Source of the DNA: Deltaproteobacteria bacterium | Lineage (GTDB): Bacteria; Desulfobacterota; DSM-4660; Desulfatiglandales; HGW-15 | DNA: 55,545 nt | NCBI GenBank assembly: GCA_019313825.1 | Contig: JAFDAM010000008.1 | Span: forward strand, 1-55,545 | Direction of reading: 5' to 3' | Shown: piece by piece, positions 7,782-16,689 of the stretch | Numbering within the stretch: position 1 is the stretch's first letter | How the letters are laid out: each line of letters opens with the position of its first letter | Made by a program: the position numbers and the translations under genes | The notes under the pieces: generated by a model | Told to the model about the DNA's origin: nothing | Seen by the model: the letters and a program-made list of their open reading frames with translations, nothing else | Database searches by the model: none

Positions 7782-7809
7782 TTAGCACCTCTTTGTTAGC
7801 ACCTCTTTG
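7782..7809. repeat. 14-base tandem duplication carrying a ribosome site
   Basis: TTAGCACCTCTTTG is repeated perfectly at 7782-7795 and 7796-7809. On the minus strand each copy carries AAAGAGGTG, the Shine-Dalgarno sequence of the decayed DUF151 gene, so the site is duplicated directly upstream of its ATG. Confidence 0.85.
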
Positions 7810-7864
7810 CGCTTCCTTTTTCGAAACTCATCCAAACAGTGTGGGGTCGGCCCGGAGATACCTG

Positions 7865-8170
7865 CTAAAAACGCCGTCCCCGACCTTGTCTAGACCCGCC
7901 TCGCTGCTTTCCCCTTCTCTGATGGTCAGAACGGGGTTGCGCCTTATTTACTTTCAGCGTTCGTCCGGCCAGCTCGGTGTTGTTCAGGCCATCAATGGCG
8001 GTATAGGCCTCGGATTCATTGGTCATCGCTATAAAGCCGAATCCCTTTGATCTACCGCTATCCATGTCCTTGATTATTTTGACGGATTCGACAGGCCCGA
8101 AGGCTTCGAATGCCTCTTTTAACTCATCCTCGCCGACGTTGTATGACAAATTGCCTATGTAGATGTTCAT
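7865..8170 (-). CDS. Single RRM RNA-binding protein with RGG-like tail
   Basis: A 101-residue protein with one RNA recognition motif. RNP2 is IYIGNL at the N-terminus and RNP1 is KGFGFIAM at about residues 41-48. After the RRM comes a basic Gly/Arg/Gln tail (QRRGKQRGGSRQGRGRRF) that should add non-specific RNA affinity. This is the small glycine-rich RNA-binding architecture of cyanobacterial Rbp-like proteins, also found in proteobacteria, and often cold- or stress-induced. The start is ATG 8170, since a GGGGGG-rich site lies just upstream; the in-frame extension to 8239 is unlikely to be translated. It should be cytosolic. Its neighbours are two decayed genes, so context tells little. Confidence 0.88.
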   Translation of the reverse strand: MNIYIGNLSYNVGEDELKEAFEAFGPVESVKIIKDMDSGRSKGFGFIAMTNESEAYTAIDGLNNTELAGRTLKVNKAQPRSDHQRRGKQRGGSRQGRGRRF

Positions 8171-8986
8171 TCTGTCCCCCCTATTAATCTGTAGAAATTT
8201 AAAATGGTGTTTCTTTGAATAATGGATTTCCTGAATCATCGCCTTGTTTATGTGATCCCTTTTCCTAAAGCCCGCTTATGGAATATCGGCATTTAATGAT
8301 CTTCACATTTAATAACATAATGAATTTAGCTTTAAAGTTAATTTGTAAGAACGGAGGTTGATAAATTGTAAGCATCCTAAGGCTTTGAATGTAAAATATA
8401 GCAGGACAAAATGGTTCCACGTCGCCACCTTGAATATGGCTATTTAAAAATTTGTCGGATTCACTAGTTCAAACCTGTCGTGCATGTATTTGGAAAGACA
8501 ATTCAACTCTGGCCGGGGCAGGTGTCATAATCCCACCTTACGATTTAATGCCGTCCCTGTTTATGAATGAAACTAAGGGTCAATGTGCTCCATCAGTATA
8601 GAATGTCGGTCATACCGCAATGCCGGGCATCACAGTGCTCTCATTATGGTTTGAAGAGATGAAAAACAGGAAGGCACGTGCTGATAACATTTGGACAGAG
8701 TGTTTAAAAGGCCGATGCTAATATCAGGTGGCTGAAAGTTTTCCACCACCCTTTTAGCTGTGAGGAATTTTGATCCAATTAAGGGGGAGGGAACTTGGCC
8801 AAAAGATTTTGTCATATTGATCAGGAAGCCCAATCCGGGCTCTATCTAAAAGCTGGGACATCCCATAGACCTTATCAACAAGCACCTATTATATTTATGT
8901 CTTGATCAAATATTTTACTGCAACAGGATATTTATTCAAGCTTTTTATTCTGCGCTGAGGCATCATATGCGTTTTTTATCTTTATT
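8171..8986. other. Long AT-rich spacer without a recognisable gene
   Basis: About 800 bases between the RRM gene and the HemW-like pseudogene. A minus-strand open frame at 8630-8833 starts with TTG, lacks a ribosome site and has no recognisable motif. The region below 8350 probably carries the promoter of the RRM gene. No hairpin, repeat or RNA gene stands out; it may be a graveyard of eroded coding sequence. Confidence 0.5.
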
Positions 8987-10236
8987 TCATTTATTGTAAC
9001 TATTCAGGTTGTTTAGGCTACAGCCTAAACCACCTGAATGGTTACTGTTGAGGAGCATGAGCTCCGGCTCGTTTTGATATTCAGCTATTTTTACCGCTCC
9101 GACTGCCCGCGCTGTCTCGATGAATCGAAAACCGTACTCGTCAACCCCCAGTATGCCGTCGTCCAGCCAGGCGAAGAAATGCCTGGAAAGCCTGTCTCCC
9201 ATAAGACCGGTATCCCAAGGGATGCCGTACAGCAGCTCGAACTCTGAATAGACAAGACAAGACCCTGGGGATACATGAGCGTGCGCATGACGTATTCGTC
9301 GACACTGTACGCGCGTTCCTGCCTGGATAGCGGGTCTTTAATATATGCCTCCACGTCCGCGGAATTGCGCCACTGCATTATCCCTTCCTGACTCCACGCG
9401 TCGGCGCCAAAACCGCAGATCGGGTAGAGGCGAAAAATATCCTTTTCAATGGAATACTCCAGCTCTGGTTTTCTCGCGAAGTCAAAATCCCAGTAGAGCG
9501 AAAGACCGGACGTCTCTGCGAGTTCAATGGCCCGCTCGTATTGCTGAACGCACAGCTCAGTGCTCGGCAGCTTGAGCTTTCCCTGCTGATAAGCGCGGCC
9601 AAACACGGTGCCGTTATATATGTAATAGTAATATGTGGTCAGGTGCTCGGGTTGAAGCCCTATCGCGTCACGGACACTCCTTTCCCACGTGTTCATGTCC
9701 TGGCTAGGCAGACCAAACATAAGGTCGATGTTGATATTCTCGAAACCGGCGGCGCGCGCGTCTTCGAAGCTCCTGTAGAGTGTGGCACGGTCATATCCCC
9801 GGCCCAGGAAACGCAGTTCTTCATCCGAGAAAGACTGGGCTGCCAGGCTTATCCGATTGAACCCCATTTGCCGTAATGTTGACAACTCGAAACGGGATTT
9901 GGTCTCCGGAAAGTACTCAAGGGAGATGTCGGCATCGGCATCGAAACTGTGCAGGCACGAAAACAGTTCGCCGAGCGCCGTTTCCAGCCACTCGCAAGAC
10001 ATCAGAGACGGCGTTCCCCCGCCAAAGGAGAACCCAAGGCAGCAATGGCTGTTCCCCTGGAATGAACGGATCTCCGTTGACAGGGCCGAGAGATACTCAT
10101 CAGCCAGATCACGATAACCGAGCAGATGTTTTGAGGAAATCCCTGTTGTCAAATTACAATAGGGGCAACGCCGATGACAGAACGGCAGGTGTATATATAG
10201 ATATATAGGATCAATGCCTTTATTGTCATCTGTCAT
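8987..10236 (-). pseudogene. HemW/HemN-like radical SAM gene broken by a 5-base duplication
   Basis: The N-terminal part is a clear coproporphyrinogen III oxidase-like radical SAM protein: YIHLPFCHRRCPYC (the CxxxCxxC cluster), FSFGGGTPS, NRISLAAQSFSDEELRFLGR and NIDLMFGLP. From MTDDNKG at 10236 the frame runs to MRTLMYPQGLV and then turns to nonsense. ACAAG is duplicated in tandem at 9252-9261; removing one copy restores LVYSEFELLYGIPWDTGLMG and then DRLSRHFFAWLDDGILG, which continues to a stop at 8987. Restored length is about 415 residues, normal for the family. HemW-type proteins transfer or handle heme; members differ in role. The stop lies beyond the hairpin at 9002-9039, so the last residues may be non-native. 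Confidence 0.85.
9002..9039. terminator. Long hairpin at the end of the HemW-like pseudogene
   Basis: ATTCAGGTTGTTTAGGCT and AGCCTAAACCACCTGAAT form an almost perfect stem of about 17 pairs with one T/G discordance and a 4-base loop. It lies at the 3' end of the minus-strand radical SAM gene and is followed by A/T-rich sequence rather than a pure U run. A terminator is most likely, though such stems can also be REP units. Confidence 0.6.
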
Positions 10237-10349
10237 GACTTCTGTCTTCTTTCCGGGTCGCCGCCTCACGAGATAAGGAAATCAGAACCCATGGGTGTCG
10301 GTTTACAGCAGGCCATGGCGCGGGGCGCCTGCCAGAGGCAGGTAAACAT

Positions 10350-10394
10350 GGCGCAGAGAGCATAGCGCAGGGCGCAAAGGGCAAAGCGCGAAGC
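10350..10394. repeat. Low-complexity GCGCAGAGA/GCGCAAAGG stretch
   Basis: Degenerate units such as GCGCAGAGAG, AGCGCAGGGC, GCAAAGGGC and AAGCGCGAAGC follow each other just past the stop of manA. The same vocabulary recurs at 32900-32985 and inside the hybrid kinase near 16145. Confidence 0.6.
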
Positions 10395-11603
10395 TCAAAG
10401 AGGGACAGATGCCTTGTAGATGGTTGACCGGCCCTGGATCAGGTACTGATTGACCGCGGCCGGGATAATGATTGAGCTGCCTCCGGACAGTTCCAGAATG
10501 TCTCCGTTTCCCGGATCCGTTACACGGGCCTTCCCCTCTGTGCAGATCATTATCTCAACGCTCCTCTCTTCAGGGCTCTTATGGATAGAACCCTCATCAT
10601 GCAGCGAGATCACGGAGAGCATAAATTCCTCGGCAACTGAAGGATAGACAGCCTCAACCGCATCTCTCTTCTCCGGGCTCAAGACATCCGTATCACCTGC
10701 TGTGAAGTTCAAGAGCTTACACAGTTCCGGACCATCCATGTGTTTTGGTGTCAGCCCGCCCCGCAGCACATTATCGGAATTGGCCATCAACTCGATCCCA
10801 GCGCCTTCAAGGTAGGCGTGAAGCTCTCCCGCGGGAATATACATTGCCTCGCCGGGTTGTAACTGTATTAGATTCAGAAAAAGCGGCGAGAGCACCCCGA
10901 TATCGCCCGGATACTCCTTGTTGAGCCTGATCAGCCAGTCAGAGGCCGTGTCAGATACGGCCGATCTCTCTGCCATGGGCAGGATCTGCCCGATCACACG
11001 GCTCTGTATCTCTTTGTCCATGGTCATCAGGTTGAGGAAAAACCTTTTCAGGCCTTCCGCGTTCGGCTCTACCCTCAAGAGCTCGATTGCCGGCTCACGG
11101 CCAGGGGCCTTGACCCGGTCCATCAACATCAGGATATCCTCTATCCTCCTGAAACCCTTCAGAACAGTCAACGGACTCAACGCACAGATGAGCTCAGGCT
11201 TATGGTTTTCGTCCCTGTAGTTACGACGAGGATCATCCAGGGGGATCTTCATCCTGTTCTCCCTGGCAAAACCCTCTTCTGCCTGTTCTCTGTTTGGATG
11301 GGCCTGTATGGACAGAGGCCTAGCCGAGGCCAGGACCTTGAACAGGAACGGCAGTGTACTGGAGAACTTTGCGGCAACTGACGGACCGAGAATACCTTCG
11401 GGATCCTCTTGAATCAGTTCCGACAGGGATATCCGGCCGCCGTCATACAGTACCTGGGAAGGCGCCTTGGGGTGGGCTCCCATCCATAGTTCCGCCTTGG
11501 GGTTCTCCGCCGGCGCGGGTTCACCCATAAGCTCTGGTATGAAGGTCCTCGATCCCCAGGAGTATTCCTGGATACTGTTTTTCAGGACTGCGATCCTGTT
11601 CAA
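10395..11603 (-). CDS. manA: Mannose-6-phosphate isomerase, class I
   Basis: A 402-residue type I phosphomannose isomerase interconverting mannose-6-phosphate and fructose-6-phosphate, for entry into GDP-mannose and envelope glycans. The opening LKNSIQEYSWGSRTFIPEL and AELWMGAHPKAPS are typical. Zinc ligands are readable: Gln100 and His102 in SIQAHPN, Glu137 in DENHKPEL, and a late His in PAGELHAYLEG. The active-site segment SDNVLRGGLTPKHMD is intact. The start is TTG 11603 with GGGGG about 8 bases upstream. Length and motifs indicate a functional enzyme. It is the promoter-proximal minus-strand gene of this cluster. Confidence 0.92.
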   Translation of the reverse strand: MNRIAVLKNSIQEYSWGSRTFIPELMGEPAPAENPKAELWMGAHPKAPSQVLYDGGRISLSELIQEDPEGILGPSVAAKFSSTLPFLFKVLASARPLSIQAHPNREQAEEGFARENRMKIPLDDPRRNYRDENHKPELICALSPLTVLKGFRRIEDILMLMDRVKAPGREPAIELLRVEPNAEGLKRFFLNLMTMDKEIQSRVIGQILPMAERSAVSDTASDWLIRLNKEYPGDIGVLSPLFLNLIQLQPGEAMYIPAGELHAYLEGAGIELMANSDNVLRGGLTPKHMDGPELCKLLNFTAGDTDVLSPEKRDAVEAVYPSVAEEFMLSVISLHDEGSIHKSPEERSVEIMICTEGKARVTDPGNGDILELSGGSSIIIPAAVNQYLIQGRSTIYKASVPL

Positions 11604-11781
11604 TAATCAATCCCCCATGATCCGGATTCTTTACTTTCGGTTGAAGCCTGTTTGAAACCATGACTTTTTATATTATCTTTTCCCTCTGAATTATGCTATT
11701 ATTTTTTCCATTAAAAGGTGCTAATAAAAGCAGGAATCACTATAGAAGAGGATAATCCAAGGATCCGTTAAGGGGAATGAT

Positions 11782-12471
11782 ATGTTTGTTTTGGTGTCTG
11801 AAGAGACCTATGAGGATGGCAAGACTATCTTTAAGGAAGGTAGTTCGGGGGACTGGGTCTATATGATCCTTTCAGGATCGGTTCAGATCACCAAGACGAT
11901 TGATGGAAAGAAGTTCGTATTGGAGGTGCTCAAGAAGGGCGAGATATTCGGCGAGCTGAGTTTTATAGGAGGTATCAAACGGACCGCCACTGTCAAGGCC
12001 GTCGGAGAGACCACGGTCGGCATCATTGATCGGAATAGTCTGGATGTCGAATTCAATAAACTCTCTTCAGATTTCAGATCCATTCTGGTCGCAGTGGTCA
12101 GGAGATTCAAGAGCATGATCGACAGGGCATCTGATTTTTCAGCTCGAGCCGAGCTCCGCGTCATTAAGACCCTGTCTCTGATCTATAAAGATAAACAGAG
12201 CTTTCTTAAGGCATATACGGGCAACATAAGCAAAGGAGGCCTTTTCATCAATACCAAGACTCCGCTTGCCCAGGGCACGCAATTTTTACTCAATCTGCAA
12301 CTCCCTGACATCCCTGAGCCGATGAAGATCAAGTGTGAAGTGGCATGGGCAAAAAAACAGGGGGATGATACTGATACCCGGCCTGCCGGAATGGGCATCA
12401 AGTTTATTGAGATGGCCAAAAACGATAACAAGACTCTGCAAAACTACATACAACCCCTGATGAAAGGCTAA
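11782..12471 (+). CDS. Cyclic-nucleotide-binding domain plus PilZ-like domain protein
   Basis: A 229-residue cytosolic regulator. Residues 1-115 form a cNMP-binding beta-roll (IFKEGSSGDWVYMILSGSV, then KKGEIFGELSFIGGIKRTATVKA). The phosphate-binding cassette has FGELSFIGG..RTATV rather than the canonical FGE..L....RxA of CRP, so the ligand may differ. From about residue 135 a PilZ-type domain follows (YTGNISKGGLFINTKTPLAQGT), without a clear RxxxR upstream, so it fits the TIGR02266-like PilZ branch and may not bind c-di-GMP. There is no DNA-binding domain. It heads a run of signalling genes. ATG 11782 follows AAGGGGAATGAT. Confidence 0.8.
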   Translation: MFVLVSEETYEDGKTIFKEGSSGDWVYMILSGSVQITKTIDGKKFVLEVLKKGEIFGELSFIGGIKRTATVKAVGETTVGIIDRNSLDVEFNKLSSDFRSILVAVVRRFKSMIDRASDFSARAELRVIKTLSLIYKDKQSFLKAYTGNISKGGLFINTKTPLAQGTQFLLNLQLPDIPEPMKIKCEVAWAKKQGDDTDTRPAGMGIKFIEMAKNDNKTLQNYIQPLMKG

Positions 12472-12742
12472 AGGAAGGTTATGATACCTCCCGGATATTG
12501 AGTTCGGACTTCAGGGATCCTGCCGACGGTCACTCAGAAAAGACCCCATAACCCTTTTCTTGATTTCAAATTGGTCAAGCTTATGATTCACCGTACACAT
12601 ACCCCGGATGAACCTTTTTCAAAAAAGCATACTGATCATTTAACTAAACAGCTCTTTCTGCCGATTACAAGAAAAGGACCACTTGGTTTAAAATACACCT
12701 GTATGTCAGCATTGTGGGAAAAGGCGTGAGGAGTAAGATAGA

Positions 12743-13102
12743 GTGGCAAGCATGACAACAGAGGGCAAACTTCTTGCCCAGGATGATATTGACTCTCTTC
12801 TCGACGAAGCAGGATTGGAGGGGAACTATGAATCAGAGGAGCCTGAAAAGAAACCCCCTGCAGCCCGAAAAAAGAGATCTATAGTAAGGTTTAGTACTAA
12901 ATCAGACTATGATGTTCAGGACACGATAGTGCTGCTCTATAACAAGGCCTTTCTTGAAAGAGAGGATGATATCAAGGTCATCTGGAATGCGTCGGGCACA
13001 ATTCCCATGACCACGGGTATTGATATGGAGATACAGGGTACGGGATATGTCAGCCTGGGTGTCTTACATGAAAATCATCTCGTGGTGAAAAGCAAGGGAT
13101 AA
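12743..13102 (+). CDS. Small protein with FliM-like N-terminal peptide
   Basis: A 119-residue protein. Residues 9-21 read LLAQDDIDSLLDE, closely matching the LSQ-x-EIDALL peptide with which FliM and FliY bind phospho-CheY. A charged linker (YESEEPEKKPPAARKKRS) precedes a small beta-rich domain (about residues 46-119, including YDVQDTIVLLYNKAFLERED). I do not recognise that domain. No flagellar gene is near, but the next gene is a hybrid kinase with several receivers, so binding a receiver domain is a reasonable inference. GTG 12743 is favoured by GAGGAG at 12728-12733; ATG 12752 is the alternative. Confidence 0.6.
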   Translation: MASMTTEGKLLAQDDIDSLLDEAGLEGNYESEEPEKKPPAARKKRSIVRFSTKSDYDVQDTIVLLYNKAFLEREDDIKVIWNASGTIPMTTGIDMEIQGTGYVSLGVLHENHLVVKSKG

Positions 13103-13688
13103 GCCCAACCCATATGATCTGCCCTTACCATTAAATATCCCATCAATTCAGTAACTTAGCGCAAGATCCAGGCCGGACAAAAACGACAATCGCATTCCCT
13201 TGTATTCAAATCCTCACCCCTGTATCTCAGGGATAGGCTGTCCTCTCCCTTATGAACCACATAATCATGTCTGAAATAACGCCATTTAAAAGTCAAAAGA
13301 ATGACACTCTGTCAAATTATTCACCAAGACGGTGCTACATCATAATGGATTTCTCAATGGGCTAAGTGTAACCGCTTGCAATAACAACGATTTATTTCCC
13401 ACGACCATTCCGGCACGATATCTGCTTACATCCTTTAACAGGGAGGTGTTTCATTTTAAGGGATATCCCGTGTTTTATGGATCGGAATAAGAATGTAAGC
13501 GTGTCATTAGGCATTATTGTTAATTTTGTAACAGTTTAACCCTTTTCAAATGAATCCGGGACTCAGCAATTTCTTTACACCCCGCTTTAGCGGGACGAGC
13601 CCCTATAATTCAAGTATTTTTTCAAAGTGCTAAATTATTACTTGATTTTCATTTATCTTGAATCACTCAACAAACGAGAAAGCAGATC
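13103..13688. other. Spacer upstream of the hybrid kinase
   Basis: About 590 bases with no credible gene. One small hairpin, CCCGC-TTTA-GCGGG (13581-13594), lies roughly 100 bases before the kinase ATG. The rest is A/T-rich; the kinase promoter should be within 13600-13680 but no unambiguous -35/-10 pair stands out. Confidence 0.5.
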
Positions 13689-16553
13689 ATGAAGATACTT
13701 ATTGCAGAGGATAATTCCGTATCCCGAAGCATGCTTAAAAGCATGCTGGAAAAACTAGGCTACAAGGTCCTTACGGCCGAAGACGGCCTGAAGGCTTGGC
13801 AACAGTTCCGGGAAAACGATATCAGGATGCTCATTACCGACTGGGAGATGCCGCAGATGGATGGATTGGAGCTGTGCAGGAAGATCCGCCGGCTGAAACT
13901 GGACCATTATGTCTATATTATCATCCTGACGGCCAGGAGCCAAAAGAAAGATGCAATCAAGGGCCTGGAGACCGGTGCGGACGACTATATCACTAAACCA
14001 CTTGACCCTGAAGAGGTCCATGCCAGGATACGCGCGGGCCAGCGTATTGTTCAGCTGGAAAATGATTACGAGGAAGCCAACCGGAAATTAAAGGAATCAA
14101 ACAAACGCTCCACCCGGATAGCCTTTGAGGCCAAGAATGCCTACATGGAACTCAATCAGGTATTCGACACGTCTGCCGACGGAATGTGGGTGATCGACAG
14201 CGACTTCAATGTGCTTCGAATCAATGAAAGGCTTTTAATGTACTCTGGGAAATCAAAGGATAATGCTGTCGGCAATAAATGTCACAAGGTATTTCCGAGT
14301 CCCCTGTGCCACGGTCCCGGCTGTCCCATGATCCGACTCGAAAAAGGGGAAGCGCGTGTTGAATACGATATAGAGAAAAAATGCGAAGACGGCACTGTAT
14401 TGCCCTTTATCTTGACCGCAACCCCCCTGAGAGAGATCGATGGCGGGCTGTCAGGCATTGTAGTTAATCTGAAGGATATCTCAGTGCGCAAGCATGCCGA
14501 GGCACTGCATAAGGCCAAGGTCGAGGCCGAGGCGTCCAATATGGCAAAAAGCGGGTTCCTTGCCAATATGAGCCATGAGATAAGGACACCTTTAAACGGC
14601 ATTATCGGCATGACGGAACTGGCCATGGAAACTGACCTTGATGATACACAGAGGGATCTCTTTAATGTAATTATCAAAGAGTCTGAATCTCTACTCGAAA
14701 TAATCAACGATGTCCTCGATTTTTCCAAGATAGAGGCCGGAAAGCTTGAGTTTGAGAAGATCCCTTTTGACCTAAAAAACACGCTGGAGGACCTGGGCAA
14801 GAGTATAGCTTACAGGGCTGAGCAGAAGGGGCTGAGATTTATCTCACATTTGACCCCCGATCTTCCGACTCGACTAATCGGCGATCCCGGCCGGCTGAGG
14901 CAGATACTGAACAACCTTGCAGACAATGCCCTCAAGTTTACCTCTGAAGGTGAGATCGCTGTTGATGCAGAGGCGGATGAAGATCTCGGAGACAGGGTTA
15001 AAATCCGTTTTCAGGTCAGGGATACGGGCATCGGAATACCAAAAGGCAGACAGGCGACAATCTTTGAGAGCTTTACCCAGGCAGACGGCTCTACCACCAG
15101 GGAATTCGGGGGAACCGGTCTGGGAACTACCATATCCAAGCATCTGGCCGAGCTTATGGGAGGTGAGATCGGTCTGGAGAGTGAGGAGGGCATGGGAAGC
15201 ACTTTCTGGTTTACCGCGGTCTTTACCAAACAGACAGGACAGGAGGCCATACCTGAAACAAGGGAGGTTGACCAGAGAGATATGAGGGTGCTGGTTGTGG
15301 ATGACAATCCGACCACCCGGGCCACCATGAAAGAAAATCTCACTTCCTGGAGCTATCGTCCTATAGAGGCAAAAGGTGGGGAAGAGGCCCTGTCCGTGCT
15401 CAGGGAATCTGTTTCATCAGAAGAGCCCTTTTGCCTGATCCTGACGGACTTTCATATGACCGGCATGGATGGATTTGATCTGGCCAGGGAGATCCGGTCA
15501 ATGGAGGATTTGAGAAGTGTTCCGATTATTCTCCTCACCTCGGTCGGCAATAGGGGAGACGGTAAGCTCTGCAAAGATATAGAGATAGAGGGATATCTGT
15601 GTAAACCGGTTGAACCGGAAGTCCTGCATAAGGTGATTGAACTGGTCATGGGGCTCTCCATGGGGCAGGAGTGTAAGACAGACCGTCAACTGATTACCAG
15701 ACATACAATAGCCGAAGAGGAAAAAAGGCATGGTCATATCCTCCTGGTCGAGGACTACCCGACCAATCAGAGGGTGGCCATGATGCACCTGAATGAGGCA
15801 GGATACCGGGTCGATCTGGCCAGGAACGGTCAGGAGGCAGTGGATGCCTACAGTCAGAAAACATACGATCTTGTCCTGATGGATATACAGATGCCCGTTA
15901 TGGGTGGATTTGAAGCGACAGAGAAGATAAGGGAGATGGAAACAGCTCATAGCTCGAAGCTAACGGCTCAACGCCAAAAAAATAACGAGCAACAACCATC
16001 AAGCAGCAGGGTTCCTATCATCGCAATGACTGCGCATGCCATGAAAGGCTACAGGGAAAGGTGCCTGGAGACCGGGATGGACGACTATATCTCCAAACCC
16101 CTGAAGAGGAAAGGGCTCCTGGCCATGGTGGAAAAGTGGATAAGGGCGCAGGGCGTAAGGGGAAATGATGAAGGGAAAAGGATAAAGGTTAAAGGGGAGG
16201 ACAGCCTGATCAAAGTGCAGGAAGGTCCCCCGATGAATTTTGAGATGATGTTAGAGGAATTCAGGGGCGATAAAGAGACCCTGGTTGAGATACTGGAAGA
16301 TTTTCTGGAGGATGTCAGAGGGCAGTTGGGAAACATGCGACAGGCCCTGGCTGATAAGGACGCGGAAGCAATCAGGAAACAGGCACATGCCATAAAAGGC
16401 GGCGCTGCCAATATGAGCGCTGAGGCCCTGTCCGGAACCGCCCATGAACTCGAGAAGGTGGGAAAGGCAGGAGCGCTGGAAAATGGCACCAAGGTATTTG
16501 AGAGACTTGAAAAGGAGTTTCATCGCCTGGAGGCCTTTGTAAAAGAGAGCTGA
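13689..16553 (+). CDS. Hybrid histidine kinase REC-PAS-HisKA-HATPase-REC-REC-HPt
   Basis: A 954-residue soluble phosphorelay protein. Order: receiver 1 (Asp51 in LITDWEMP, Lys103), coiled-coil linker (120-150), PAS (about 155-270) with a Cys cluster Cys198, Cys207, Cys212 (CHKVF...LCHGPGCPM), HisKA with His296 (NMSHEIRTPLNG), HATPase (NLADNALKFT, DTGIGIP, GGTGLGTTIS), receiver 2 (VLVVDDNPTTR, LTDFHM), receiver 3 (HILLVEDYPTNQ, LMDIQMPVMGG) and HPt with His900 (QAHAIKGGAANMSA). All phosphorelay sites are present. No membrane segment, so it senses internally, perhaps through the PAS cysteines. Low-complexity sequence has expanded receiver 3 (about residues 752-774) and the linker before HPt. 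Targets may include the receiver-TPR protein downstream. Confidence 0.93.
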   Translation: MKILIAEDNSVSRSMLKSMLEKLGYKVLTAEDGLKAWQQFRENDIRMLITDWEMPQMDGLELCRKIRRLKLDHYVYIIILTARSQKKDAIKGLETGADDYITKPLDPEEVHARIRAGQRIVQLENDYEEANRKLKESNKRSTRIAFEAKNAYMELNQVFDTSADGMWVIDSDFNVLRINERLLMYSGKSKDNAVGNKCHKVFPSPLCHGPGCPMIRLEKGEARVEYDIEKKCEDGTVLPFILTATPLREIDGGLSGIVVNLKDISVRKHAEALHKAKVEAEASNMAKSGFLANMSHEIRTPLNGIIGMTELAMETDLDDTQRDLFNVIIKESESLLEIINDVLDFSKIEAGKLEFEKIPFDLKNTLEDLGKSIAYRAEQKGLRFISHLTPDLPTRLIGDPGRLRQILNNLADNALKFTSEGEIAVDAEADEDLGDRVKIRFQVRDTGIGIPKGRQATIFESFTQADGSTTREFGGTGLGTTISKHLAELMGGEIGLESEEGMGSTFWFTAVFTKQTGQEAIPETREVDQRDMRVLVVDDNPTTRATMKENLTSWSYRPIEAKGGEEALSVLRESVSSEEPFCLILTDFHMTGMDGFDLAREIRSMEDLRSVPIILLTSVGNRGDGKLCKDIEIEGYLCKPVEPEVLHKVIELVMGLSMGQECKTDRQLITRHTIAEEEKRHGHILLVEDYPTNQRVAMMHLNEAGYRVDLARNGQEAVDAYSQKTYDLVLMDIQMPVMGGFEATEKIREMETAHSSKLTAQRQKNNEQQPSSSRVPIIAMTAHAMKGYRERCLETGMDDYISKPLKRKGLLAMVEKWIRAQGVRGNDEGKRIKVKGEDSLIKVQEGPPMNFEMMLEEFRGDKETLVEILEDFLEDVRGQLGNMRQALADKDAEAIRKQAHAIKGGAANMSAEALSGTAHELEKVGKAGALENGTKVFERLEKEFHRLEAFVKES
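15943..16009 (+). repeat. Intergenic-type AGCTCAT repeat inside kinase coding sequence
   Basis: AGCTCAT-AGCTCGA-AGCTAACGGCTCAACG appears inside the third receiver of the hybrid kinase, encoding an in-frame Ser/Gln/Asn-rich insert (TAHSSKLTAQRQKNNEQQPSSS) between KIREME and RVPIIAMTAHAM. The same 7-base unit is tandemly repeated in the intergenic array at 32932-32973. Confidence 0.6.
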
Positions 16554-16689
16554 GCCGGTGCAATGGATATTGAACCTCCCCTCCTACAGGGCGGGGCATC
16601 TATTAAGTATATTATAATTCTGGCAAAGTTGCAGAAAAGGCGCACGGTGTAAGGCACAAGGCATTATATGTTATCAACAGGTAACTACC

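Noticed and set aside
8630-8833. A 67-residue minus-strand open frame
   Set aside because: TTG start without a ribosome site, no recognisable motif, isolated.
12183-12431. Open frames antisense to long genes (also across 20000-32000)
   Set aside because: They mirror the codon bias of the real genes, lack ribosome sites and carry no motifs.
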